64,000 nucleotides of DNA, taken from Butyrivibrio sp. INlla16. GTDB lineage: Bacteria; Bacillota; Clostridia; Lachnospirales; Lachnospiraceae. The notes below the pieces were generated by a model. It did no database searches. It was not told the DNA's origin and saw nothing but the letters and a program-made list of their open reading frames with translations. The stretch lies in the NCBI RefSeq assembly GCF_900104155.1, contig NZ_FMYB01000005.1:99437-163436 (forward strand). The letters run 5' to 3'. The translations under genes were made by a program, and so were the position numbers. Of this stretch, positions 35,466-44,345 are shown piece by piece. Within the stretch, counting starts at the first letter, position 1. Each line of letters starts with the position of its first letter.

Positions 35466-36116
35466 TTATGTAATCATATTTATCATTTCAAGGCTGTTTA
35501 GTTTTCTGTCTATAAATCGCTTCCTGTAAATATCGCATATATGCTCAAGTTCATGCAATACCTCATCGGTAACCGCAAAAGAAAACAGCTTCTCAACATT
35601 CGTATTCCTAATGTACTCCAGAGTATATGCAGTTGATTGCACATAATCTCTGTCTGTGGGTATTCCGGGGAACTCTCCGTTAACTACCAGCGTCTTTATT
35701 TCATAGACGCATTTGACGAGTCTGTTATCAAGTTTATCTGATTCAAGCGCACGAAAAGACTGGTATAGAAGTTTTAATACCTCTCGCTCGTCATTATTCT
35801 CTCTTGTGTAATAGTCCGCCAGCTCCATGAAATACATACCATAAAGAGAAGCATTAAAATCCTGTCTGAAATATTCAAAATAGTTTCTGATATTCGCTTC
35901 CTGTATGTTGTATGAGGTGCGCCCTTCATATAACTTAAATTCACCAAAGGAAAAAGGTTCAACCTCGCCCGAAAGTGGATTTCCCGGACGTCTTGAACCT
36001 TTTGCAAAAGCAGAAATCTTACCACGTTCGGAAGTTAAAATTGTTACCACCCAGTCGTATTCTCCGACAGGCGACCTCTTAATAATAATTCCGTTCACAG
36101 TGGTTAATTCTACCAT
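35466..36116 (-). CDS. recO: DNA repair protein RecO
   Basis: A 216-residue protein with the RecO start ELTTVNGIIIKRSPVGEYDWVVTILTSERGKISAFAKGSRRP, an OB fold, and a helical C-terminal half with ELEHICDIYRKRFIDRKLNSL. It helps load RecA onto SSB-coated DNA with RecR. The zinc-binding cysteines found in many RecO proteins are absent or reduced (only C150 and C194 or so are seen), so this is a zinc-poor variant. It shares one base with the end of era (both use position 36116), in the usual era-recO order. Confidence 0.92.
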   Translation of the reverse strand: MVELTTVNGIIIKRSPVGEYDWVVTILTSERGKISAFAKGSRRPGNPLSGEVEPFSFGEFKLYEGRTSYNIQEANIRNYFEYFRQDFNASLYGMYFMELADYYTRENNDEREVLKLLYQSFRALESDKLDNRLVKCVYEIKTLVVNGEFPGIPTDRDYVQSTAYTLEYIRNTNVEKLFSFAVTDEVLHELEHICDIYRKRFIDRKLNSLEMINMIT

Positions 36117-37183
36117 TATTTCTTTGAATCCTTATAACCAAAATTTTTCATCTGTACTGTATCGTTTCTCCAGTCCTTCCTCACCTTTACAAATAACTGA
36201 AGATTAACTCTGCAGCCCACCATCTTCTCGATATCGGTTCTTGCCTGAGAACCGATTTTTTTCAGCATAGAACCGCCTTTGCCAATAATTATTCCTTTGT
36301 GAGAATCACGCTCACAAATGATGGAGGCTTCTATATCCATGATTTCTGTTTCATTTGACACATCGGCAGCATCGGTTTCTCCGCCCTTTAATGCTGCCAA
36401 CATAGCTTCGAGATCAGGTGCACCATCTGCAGTGCTCTGTACATTATCGGCAGATTTATTCTTCTTTGGCGGATGAACATGCTTTGACTTCTTCTTTTTT
36501 AACGAGGATGCTGCTTTTCTTGTCTTCATGGTCTCGACAGTCACCGCAATCCCATGAGGGACTTCATCCGAAAGAAGTCTAAGCGCTTTCTCTCTGATAA
36601 TTTCTCCTACAATATCTCTTTCAGACTGATCTGTAAGTGTCTCCTCATCATAGAAAGGATCTCCATAGGGAAGTCTGTCAAAAATCGTCTGCATAAGCTC
36701 ATCAAGATTATCGCTCTTTAAAGCTGAGACGGTAACTATATCCGCATAATCCATCTCCTTTTTATAAGCATCGATAAAGCTTTGAAGCTCATCAGCAGAT
36801 ACAGTATCAATCTTGTTAATAACAAGGATAACCTGCTTACTGCACTCCCTTAGCTGATCGATTATCATATGCTCCCCGGCACCGATAAAAGTACTCGGTT
36901 CCACAAGCCACAAAATAAGATCAACTTCTTCGATAGTCTTGGTCGCAACCTTGACCATATATTCCCCAAGTTTATTCTTGGATTCATGAATACCGGGAGT
37001 ATCAAGAAAAACTATCTGTCCGCGGTCATCAGTATAAACCGTCTGAATCCTTCCTCTTGTTGTCTGAGGCTTATGCGAAGTTATGGCTATCTTCTGTCCT
37101 ATGAGATGATTCATAAGCGTAGACTTTCCTACATTCGGTCTTCCTATAAGAGTTACATAGCCACACTTCATACTATTATTCAT
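36116..37183 (-). CDS. era: GTPase Era with an insertion in the KH-domain region
   Basis: A 355-residue Era. GTPase motifs are GRPNVGKST (P-loop, residues 14-22), DTPG (61-64) and NKID (123-126). The KH domain starts near PHGIAVTVETMK and has ERDSHKGIIIGKGGSMLKKIG. Era binds 16S rRNA in 30S assembly. Normal Era is about 300 residues. Here about 60 residues (220-279), first lysine-rich then acidic, are inserted in the KH domain. Start: ATG 37183 with GCAGGA upstream, overlapping the protease gene by 8 bases. The frame runs open further upstream but this start is preferred. Confidence 0.95.
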   Translation of the reverse strand: MNNSMKCGYVTLIGRPNVGKSTLMNHLIGQKIAITSHKPQTTRGRIQTVYTDDRGQIVFLDTPGIHESKNKLGEYMVKVATKTIEEVDLILWLVEPSTFIGAGEHMIIDQLRECSKQVILVINKIDTVSADELQSFIDAYKKEMDYADIVTVSALKSDNLDELMQTIFDRLPYGDPFYDEETLTDQSERDIVGEIIREKALRLLSDEVPHGIAVTVETMKTRKAASSLKKKKSKHVHPPKKNKSADNVQSTADGAPDLEAMLAALKGGETDAADVSNETEIMDIEASIICERDSHKGIIIGKGGSMLKKIGSQARTDIEKMVGCRVNLQLFVKVRKDWRNDTVQMKNFGYKDSKK

Positions 37184-40124
37184 TTGATTTTCCTGCATAA
37201 ATAAGCTGCTCCACTTTTCCGAATAAATCCTTATTCTGCATAAGCTTATTGCCGTCACCTACTACACATAAGCAGTCATCAGCCACAAAGGCATCGATAT
37301 ATGCTGCAAGTTTTCTTATTTTTTCCTGATCGGTAGCAAGAAGCGCATCTCTGTCCTTCTGAATATCTTCATAATCAGCATTACACATATAAACAGTAAG
37401 ACCATAGGCTCCCTTTGTCGCAGGGGTCTTGGGCGTATCAAGATCACTTATTGCTCCGATTACAAACTGTGTAATTGTTCTCTCATCAGCTTCGAAATTT
37501 TTAAGATAATCGGAAGCCTTTTTGAAAACATCTATACTTCTGGAAAGATGCGGATCCCTGTAGGTTACAAAATAAGAATCTCCGTTCTTGGCAAAACCGC
37601 TCATACATCCGTATGCACCGCCGAGAACTCTGATATTTTTCCAGAGATAATCATATCCCAGCATAACTTTGAGTACTCGAAGCGAACCGTCATATTTAAG
37701 TCCCTTGTTTGCAAAATTGCCACCAAGACATACATACTGAACTTGGCCTGCAGTCTGAAATGCTTCGTTTTTCTTTTCACATGAAATCTCAAATCCTTTT
37801 GTGCTTATCTCTTCGCTGTGAAGTGCGAGCGCAAAATCACTGACTTTCTGCTCAAGTTCGGCATATTCTTTCTCACTTGCAGTATAATCAACAAGAAGAT
37901 TCTCCGGTCGGAAGATTATCTTACATAGCTCAAGCATATTGGAGATAAATTCATCTACAGCTTTATCGTCCTCTTGTATGCGCTCTCTGACTTCTTCCAT
38001 AAATCTATACCCACCGATTCCGGATACCATGTCCGAAATCTTAGCGGGTTTTGATACATAGGAAAGAGCTCTTAGTGCAGCACTGTGATGGCCTGCACCC
38101 GAAAGATCCGAACGCGCTCTGCTGCATGCTTCATCAAGAATTTCAAGAATTCTCTTTTTATTATCAAACTTCGTTTTTAAAATAATCTCACTTACAAGTG
38201 CAAAGGCTTTATCAAGCTGCGGGTAAAGAGCTTTAGCTGTTATTTCAAAAGTAGTCTTAAACTCTGAAATATTCTGTGCATCAGTATATGTACTTATGGA
38301 AGCATTAATCCCACCTGTCTGAAGATTGATTTCATTATATAGATCCGTATAACTGTAGTTCTCTGTGTCCATAAGCCCCAGCAATGTTTTCAGCATTGGT
38401 GCATAAGGGAGCAGCTCATTCGGGACTTTTCCCATATCAAAGACAAAATTCAGATATCCAATTCCATTTGTAAATACATCATGGAATAGTATCTTCTGAT
38501 CACCGACTTTTCTTAATTCGTTAAAATATTTGTCAGCTTCCTTACGTATATCCTCTCTGGTAAGAAGCGGGATTTTAGCGAGATCTTCAGGTCTGTCAGG
38601 CTCTTCCTGATAAGCTTTAAGCTCAGCTGTATCTTTTACAATTTTCTGAATTTCTTCAGCACTCAAACTGTCACGATACTCTTTAAGCTTATTTTTAAGT
38701 GCCTCCTCTTTTTCTTCGGTAAGGCCTCTTTTGGGTTCCATGGTAAGAACCGTGCTGTGTGTATTGTTTAAGATATATTCTTCAGCAAGTTTTTCAAAAT
38801 AACCTGTATCCACTTCTTTTTTCAAAAGTGCAAAGGTATTGTTTGCTTCAATATTTATCCAGGGCTTTGAGTCATCATAAAGCCAGCTGTCAAGTACCTG
38901 CAGACCATATAGAAGTCCTTTTGGAAATCTTCCAAAATCAGCTTCTCTGTATTTGAACTCATCGGCATTGATGCCTGCAAGAAGAGCTTTTTTATCAATA
39001 CCGTTTTTTATCTGCTCTTTTATAACCTGTTCGATAGTTGAAACAAATTCTTCTTTTTGCTCAGGATTAGCATTTTTCGCAACAATAGAGAATACGGGTT
39101 GAATTATGCCATTATCGTATTCACTGAAAACTTCGCTTCCTATACCTTTGTCGATAAGTGCTTTTTTAACTGGAGCTCCGGGAGCAGAACACAGCGCATA
39201 ATCAAGTACATCGAAAGCCACATAGAACTTTGGATCGAGACTGCTTCCAACAGAAAAATTAAGTGAGAGATATGTATTATCTTCCAGAGAATCTTCCTTC
39301 AATATCGGATAAAAATCCCTTATGTCCTTTCTCGCATCAAAAGGCTTCTGCAATTTAATCTCGGAATCAACCTCAAGACTGTCAAATGCAGACAAATAGT
39401 TTTCGTCAATATATTTAAGTTTTTCAGCCATATCCATGTTCCCGTACAAATAGATATAACTGTTTGAAGGATGATAATACTTTCTGTGAAAATCAAGATA
39501 ATCCTCATATGTAAGATTATAGATTTCATCAGGATCTCCCCCTGATTCAATGCCATAGGTGGTGTCAGGGAAAAGTGATTTCCTTATAACCCTGGCAACC
39601 ACTTCATCTGCTGATGAGAAGGCACCCTTCATCTCATTATAAACAACACCGTTAATTCCAAGTTCATCATTGGCATTGTTCATCTCATAGTGCCAACCCT
39701 CCTGCATAAATATCTTGCTTGTTTTATATATGTTCGGATAAAAAACGGCATCAAGATAAACATGCATAAGATTCTGGAAATCGGCATCGTTACAACTTGC
39801 AATCGGATAAACTGTTTTATCCGGATATGTCATAGCATTTAAAAAAGTGTTAAGCGAACCCTTGACCAGTTCTACAAAAGGATCCTTTATCGGGAATTCT
39901 TTGGAGCCGCACAAAACAGTATGTTCAATTATATGCGCAACACCTGTGGAATCCTTGGGCGGAGTTCTGAAACCGATATAGAAAACCTTGTTATCGTCAT
40001 CGTTTGATAACAGTGCAACCCTCGCCCCCGTCTTTTTATGACGAAGAATGAAGCTGTCCGAATTTAGATCCTCTATTCTTCTATGCTCTAATACTTCGTA
40101 AGTACTAAGTTCTTCAACTTTCAT
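37176..40124 (-). CDS. M16C metallopeptidase (presequence-protease/insulinase family)
   Basis: A 982-residue zinc peptidase with the inverted zinc motif HIIEH (H64, E67, H68) in GVAHIIEHTVLCGS, and a downstream glutamate ligand region around VYNEMKGAFSSADE. Length and the M16C-associated domain in the middle fit PreP-like enzymes, which degrade short peptides inside the cell. The second half carries the related inactive fold (ARSDLSGAGHHSAALRALSYV). There is no signal peptide, so it is probably cytoplasmic. It overlaps the era start by 8 bases, a coupling that may be only spatial. Confidence 0.93.
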   Translation of the reverse strand: MKVEELSTYEVLEHRRIEDLNSDSFILRHKKTGARVALLSNDDDNKVFYIGFRTPPKDSTGVAHIIEHTVLCGSKEFPIKDPFVELVKGSLNTFLNAMTYPDKTVYPIASCNDADFQNLMHVYLDAVFYPNIYKTSKIFMQEGWHYEMNNANDELGINGVVYNEMKGAFSSADEVVARVIRKSLFPDTTYGIESGGDPDEIYNLTYEDYLDFHRKYYHPSNSYIYLYGNMDMAEKLKYIDENYLSAFDSLEVDSEIKLQKPFDARKDIRDFYPILKEDSLEDNTYLSLNFSVGSSLDPKFYVAFDVLDYALCSAPGAPVKKALIDKGIGSEVFSEYDNGIIQPVFSIVAKNANPEQKEEFVSTIEQVIKEQIKNGIDKKALLAGINADEFKYREADFGRFPKGLLYGLQVLDSWLYDDSKPWINIEANNTFALLKKEVDTGYFEKLAEEYILNNTHSTVLTMEPKRGLTEEKEEALKNKLKEYRDSLSAEEIQKIVKDTAELKAYQEEPDRPEDLAKIPLLTREDIRKEADKYFNELRKVGDQKILFHDVFTNGIGYLNFVFDMGKVPNELLPYAPMLKTLLGLMDTENYSYTDLYNEINLQTGGINASISTYTDAQNISEFKTTFEITAKALYPQLDKAFALVSEIILKTKFDNKKRILEILDEACSRARSDLSGAGHHSAALRALSYVSKPAKISDMVSGIGGYRFMEEVRERIQEDDKAVDEFISNMLELCKIIFRPENLLVDYTASEKEYAELEQKVSDFALALHSEEISTKGFEISCEKKNEAFQTAGQVQYVCLGGNFANKGLKYDGSLRVLKVMLGYDYLWKNIRVLGGAYGCMSGFAKNGDSYFVTYRDPHLSRSIDVFKKASDYLKNFEADERTITQFVIGAISDLDTPKTPATKGAYGLTVYMCNADYEDIQKDRDALLATDQEKIRKLAAYIDAFVADDCLCVVGDGNKLMQNKDLFGKVEQLIYAGKSNE

Positions 40125-40140
40125 AAATTATCCTCACAAA

Positions 40141-41925
40141 TTAAATATCAAAATCATCGTCCGGTGCGATGTTAAGGTCGAAATCATCTTTTCTTTCAGC
40201 AGAAGGCTCTTCAGTAGATGCTTCTACAGATTCATTTGTTGGTTCTTCTACAGAATCTTCTTCAATTTCAGTTAGAGGCTGCGAAACATTTTCTTCTGAT
40301 TTTGAAGCCATCTTATCTGCGGCGACCGCAGTTCCAACCGAAAGAATTCCGATAGCTGCCATTTCAGGGCGATTCATATTGAAGTGCGGAACGATATCTT
40401 CTTCATCCTCTTCTCCAACCGGTAAAACCATCCCCTCAGGAACATATCTGGGAGTCTTCTCTTTGCTGTCATTCATATTTTCAATATTTTCTTCTTTAGC
40501 AAGTTCAATATCTTCAGCTTTTTCTTCTTTATCCGGTTCAATATCTTCAGTTTTTTCTTCTGTGGACTTCGTATCTTCAGTTTTTACTTCTTCTACGGAT
40601 TCAGTATCTTCAGTTTTATCTTCAGGTTCAGGCTCTTCTATAATCTCCGGTTCTTCAGCCTTCTCCGTTTTCACGACAGGCTCAAATTCCCTTACATGTA
40701 TGATAGCAGAAATCCCGCATGATATCATGATAACCACGAAAGCAACGATCATAACCTCACTGTTTGCTATCGTATCACCAAGGAATACCGAACAAACAAT
40801 CCCCAGTACCGAAAGCATGAGTAATGGACAAATTTTTGTATCTCGCTTTATAAGATATAAAACAGCCGGAATCAGAGCGAGTGCAAGGAGTCCAAAAGCA
40901 AGGTAGGTATTATATGCAGAGCTCTTTACCATAAGAAGCCATGCATTTTCATTATAGCCGAAAAATCTCCAAGTCCAGTGAAAATAGGTATCGGGTATAT
41001 TATCATATCCTCCCTCCAGAATAAGCATTCCTCCAAAAGAAAGCACTCCTGAAACCAAAAGAATAATTTCATTCAGACAAATATTGAAAGTCTCGCAGTA
41101 CATATCAGAAAGCACCCATGCCGCTACAAGGAATACTATAATGGCAGCACTGGACGCCTCCAGATAGATCATGAGACCGAAAAATGCTCCGAGCAGGATA
41201 CTAAAAATCTTATAGTACCATCTATTGCAGGAGTTCTTTGTAAAGCCTTTCACATAAAATACAGTGAGCATCAAAAGCAAGAAAAATGTCATGCTTATAA
41301 GCTGCATAGAATCAATGGTTTTAAGAGAATACCCAAAAGTCGGAATAGCAACAACAGCAGCTGTTCCAAGGAAAGCCGGGATCAATCCAAGAACCTTTCT
41401 CAAGGTTATATATATAAATATAACCATAAAAATTCTCAGGACTAAATTAAGCATATAAGCGGAATTGAGAGAATTTCCCAAAAATCCCATAAACACCTTA
41501 AGACAACCAACATACGCTCTGTCAGCTATTCCACCAGATAATGTCTCCTGCCCTGACGCTGCAACAACAGCACTGTTATACAGATTCATATTGCCTGTAT
41601 AATCATTTATCAATGCCGATGTATATCCAAATATAATTATTCCGGCAATAATTATTGCCAATGGAAGAAACATTTCGAGCCACAAAGGCTTTTTGTATTC
41701 ACTTATAGCGGTCGATGAAATTACCTTCGAAACTGCAAGATTTGCAAGAAATCCAATTAGAGCAGACGCTGCCAAACATGCAATAATAAAACCGCCTGCC
41801 ACATAATATCTGCCAAAGTATGGAAAAAGCCCCGAAACAAAGCCGGTAACTCCTATGGCAAACAACATTCCCACAAAATAAATTACCCAGACACAAATCC
41901 CCATCCATGTCTTTTCCAGCTTCAT
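40141..41925 (-). CDS. Polytopic membrane protein with acidic, repeat-containing C-terminus
   Basis: A 594-residue membrane protein. About 10-12 transmembrane helices fill residues 1-410, including short reentrant-looking segments, in the style of GT-C glycosyltransferases, but no catalytic motif is certain. The last 180 residues are cytoplasmic and acidic, with 11-residue repeats (EEKTEDIEPDK, EEKAEDIELAK, EENIENMNDSK). A PRYVPEGMVLPVGEEDEED segment near 500 resembles the basic/proline tails of Lachnospiraceae membrane transferases. Function is unknown. It follows the protease gene on the same strand. Confidence 0.75.
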   Translation of the reverse strand: MKLEKTWMGICVWVIYFVGMLFAIGVTGFVSGLFPYFGRYYVAGGFIIACLAASALIGFLANLAVSKVISSTAISEYKKPLWLEMFLPLAIIIAGIIIFGYTSALINDYTGNMNLYNSAVVAASGQETLSGGIADRAYVGCLKVFMGFLGNSLNSAYMLNLVLRIFMVIFIYITLRKVLGLIPAFLGTAAVVAIPTFGYSLKTIDSMQLISMTFFLLLMLTVFYVKGFTKNSCNRWYYKIFSILLGAFFGLMIYLEASSAAIIVFLVAAWVLSDMYCETFNICLNEIILLVSGVLSFGGMLILEGGYDNIPDTYFHWTWRFFGYNENAWLLMVKSSAYNTYLAFGLLALALIPAVLYLIKRDTKICPLLMLSVLGIVCSVFLGDTIANSEVMIVAFVVIMISCGISAIIHVREFEPVVKTEKAEEPEIIEEPEPEDKTEDTESVEEVKTEDTKSTEEKTEDIEPDKEEKAEDIELAKEENIENMNDSKEKTPRYVPEGMVLPVGEEDEEDIVPHFNMNRPEMAAIGILSVGTAVAADKMASKSEENVSQPLTEIEEDSVEEPTNESVEASTEEPSAERKDDFDLNIAPDDDFDI

Positions 41926-41951
41926 CTCAAGGCCTCCCCATGTTTTATTTG

Positions 41952-41996
41952 CCCCTCATCCGGCACTTCGTGCCACCTTCTCCCCTAGGAGAAGGC
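41952..41996. repeat. Dispersed double-hairpin repeat, copy 2
   Basis: CCCCTCATCC, hairpin GGCACTTCGTGCC, then CCTTCTCCCCTAGGAGAAGG. Located between yebC and the membrane protein gene, which lie on the same strand. Confidence 0.88.
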
Positions 41997-42043
41997 AGGG
42001 ATAATTTTTCCCACCTCGTCATTTAAAGTAGGGTTATTTCAAA

Positions 42044-42784
42044 TCATTCAGCTGTGCTGTCGTCCCAGTTGTGATAAACTGCCTGAACATCATCATCCTC
42101 TTCAAGAATGTCAAGAATTCTCTGGATGCACTTGATGTTGTTCTCATCAGTAACCTCAACATAGTTCTGAGGAATCATTGTTATCTCTGCGGAAGCAGAC
42201 ACAATCTTTTCCTTATCAAGAGCCTCAACAACTCCCTGGAAAGCTTCGGGTGTTGTAAGAATCTCGTAGCTGTCATCTTCCTCATTAAAATCATCAGCGC
42301 CTGCATCAAGGACAAGCATCATAAGGTCGTCTGACTCCATAGAGCATTCTTCCTTATCGATAAGGATCTGACCTTTTTTATCAAACATATAAGATACACA
42401 TCCGGGTGTACCGACATTACCATTGCCCTTTGAAAATGCAGCTCTTACATTTGCAGCTGTACGATTGATATTATCTGTAAGTGTATCAACGATGATTGCT
42501 GTGCCGCCCGGGCCATAGCCTTCATATGTAAGTGTCTGATAGTTAACACTTCCGTCAGCTCCTGCAGCCTTCTTAATTCCACGCTCAATAGTGTCGTTAG
42601 GCATGTTGTTTGCCTTAGCCTTAGCAATAACCTGTGCAAGCTTGAAATTGTTTGACGGATCGGGACCGCCTTCCTTAACTGCTACGGCAATCTCACGTCC
42701 TATGACTGTAAAGATCTTACCTTTTGCAGCGTCGTTCTTCTCCTTTTTATGCTTAATATTTGCAAATTTTGAATGTCCTGACAT
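42044..42784 (-). CDS. YebC/PmpR-family transcriptional regulator/translation factor
   Basis: A 246-residue YebC protein: SGHSKFANIKHKKEKNDAAKGKIFT, VKEGGPDPSNNFKLAQVIAKAKANNMPND, GYGPGGTAIIVDTLTDNINRTA are conserved blocks. Family members are cytoplasmic; some act as DNA-binding regulators and others relieve ribosome stalling, so the exact role here is open. Full length, with a normal C-terminal domain. CTTTTAGGAGG (reverse of the plus strand) precedes the ATG. Confidence 0.95.
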   Translation of the reverse strand: MSGHSKFANIKHKKEKNDAAKGKIFTVIGREIAVAVKEGGPDPSNNFKLAQVIAKAKANNMPNDTIERGIKKAAGADGSVNYQTLTYEGYGPGGTAIIVDTLTDNINRTAANVRAAFSKGNGNVGTPGCVSYMFDKKGQILIDKEECSMESDDLMMLVLDAGADDFNEEDDSYEILTTPEAFQGVVEALDKEKIVSASAEITMIPQNYVEVTDENNIKCIQRILDILEEDDDVQAVYHNWDDSTAE

Positions 42785-42803
42785 TGTATCCTCCTAAAAG
42801 TCA

Positions 42804-44210
42804 TTAATTTTCTTTATTTTCCTGATCGTCTTCGGCTTCCTCGGATTTTTTTTCTTTAATCCTCTTAACCAAAACGCTTTGGATCATGTGATTCTTAACC
42901 GAAAGAATTTTAAATGAATATCCTTCGATTTCCGCGGTAAAGTCCTCACCCTCCTCAGGGATTCTATCAAGTTTTGAGATAAGAAGCCCATTTACGGTTT
43001 CAAAATTGGCATCCTCAAATTCAATTCCAAACCTATCCTCAAGATCCTCGAGAGGAGTTTTACCCTCAATTATAAATTCATCTTCATTGGATGTAGCCTC
43101 AATATAGTCTTCATCCTCGTCATATTCGTCCATTATATTACCGACTATTTCCTCGATAATATCCTCCATAGACACAAGCCCTGCGGTCTGACCATACTCG
43201 TCAATAACAATGACCATCTGCGTCTTGGACTTTTGCATGTCATGGAAAAGGCTGTCAATATTCCTGGTCTCAGGCACGTTTCTGGGAGACCTCAAAAGTC
43301 CTCTCGTTTTTCTTAAGGGTGTATCATCATCAGTGTGTTCCGAAAGCTTTTTCATCGCATCTCTAATGTGAAGAATTCCAATGATATGATCAATATTGTC
43401 AAGGTAAACAGGAAATCGGCTGTTATTCATATCAAGCATAAAGTTTACAGCTTCCTTCAGCGTGGTATTACCATCTATACATACCATCGCTTTCCTGTTG
43501 GTCATAATATCCTGAGCCTGCTTATCTGAAAACTCAAAAATATTTGAGATCATATCAGCCTCGGAATCCTGAAGAACTCCCTGCTCCTGGCCCTCGGATA
43601 CCATCGATTTTATTTCTTCCTCTGTTACATCATTATCATCAGCATCCCAATGAAAACCGAACAATCTAAGAATTCCCATCGCCGTAAGTCTTACAAGACC
43701 TGTGAACGGACTAAAGACGGTAATTATCATTGAAATGGCACCAACGCCGAAATACGCCCATTTCTCAGGATATCTGGTACCAAGTTTTCTCGGAATAAGA
43801 ACACCTATCGTTAAGATGATATACATCAGCAATACAAAGGCTATGCCGTATGAAATAATATGCAAAAGTGTGATATTACTAATATGACGGCTTAAGAGAC
43901 CGTATGTGATACTGCTTAATTCTCTGATATAAATTACACCGAATATCATGTTTATAAGAAGAGTAAGCAGCTGTATCGTGTTTATATATCTCCCGGGAAA
44001 CTCAAGTATTTGTTCGAGCTTCCTAGCTGTTTTCTTTTCTCTTTCACGTAAAGGACTTGGATTATCCTCATCCTTATCACCATTTTTATTTAGATCATCC
44101 GGTTTCAGATTCTCGATTGCTGCTCCAAAACCATAACAGAGCACATCCATGAGAATCATCACAATAAATATCAGTAAAAAAGCAGTGGCAGTAGGCCCAC
44201 CATCGTCCAT
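42804..44210 (-). CDS. CNNM/CorC-type membrane protein (DUF21, CBS pair, CorC domain)
   Basis: A 468-residue hemolysin C-like protein. Four helices in the N-terminal DUF21 domain (about 5-195) are followed by two CBS domains (MTNRKAMVCIDGNTTL and TQMVIVIDEYGQTAGLVSMEDIIEEIVG) and a C-terminal CorC_HlyC domain. CNNM-family proteins influence magnesium or cobalt transport; the ligand of the CBS pair is probably ATP/Mg. GGAG precedes the ATG. The plus-strand J-domain gene lies back-to-back across a 135-base region containing an inverted repeat. Confidence 0.9.
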   Translation of the reverse strand: MDDGGPTATAFLLIFIVMILMDVLCYGFGAAIENLKPDDLNKNGDKDEDNPSPLREREKKTARKLEQILEFPGRYINTIQLLTLLINMIFGVIYIRELSSITYGLLSRHISNITLLHIISYGIAFVLLMYIILTIGVLIPRKLGTRYPEKWAYFGVGAISMIITVFSPFTGLVRLTAMGILRLFGFHWDADDNDVTEEEIKSMVSEGQEQGVLQDSEADMISNIFEFSDKQAQDIMTNRKAMVCIDGNTTLKEAVNFMLDMNNSRFPVYLDNIDHIIGILHIRDAMKKLSEHTDDDTPLRKTRGLLRSPRNVPETRNIDSLFHDMQKSKTQMVIVIDEYGQTAGLVSMEDIIEEIVGNIMDEYDEDEDYIEATSNEDEFIIEGKTPLEDLEDRFGIEFEDANFETVNGLLISKLDRIPEEGEDFTAEIEGYSFKILSVKNHMIQSVLVKRIKEKKSEEAEDDQENKEN

Positions 44211-44238
44211 CTATTTTCATCTCCTTTGCTAACAAAAT

Positions 44239-44274
44239 CGCAAAATGCGTCAAAATAAAATATAGCATTTTGCG
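44239..44274. promoter_or_regulatory. Inverted repeat in the divergent promoter region
   Basis: Perfect 10-base arms CGCAAAATGC and GCATTTTGCG separated by 16 bases, midway between the divergent CorC and J-domain genes. Could be an operator for a repressor of both, or a leader hairpin for the CorC transcript; it lacks a following T-run on the minus strand. Confidence 0.5.
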
Positions 44275-44345
44275 TATTTACAGTCAAGAAAACGAGAATT
44301 TCTTACCCACTTGTCATCGTTTTTTCGTTAAAGTAAAATAAATAT

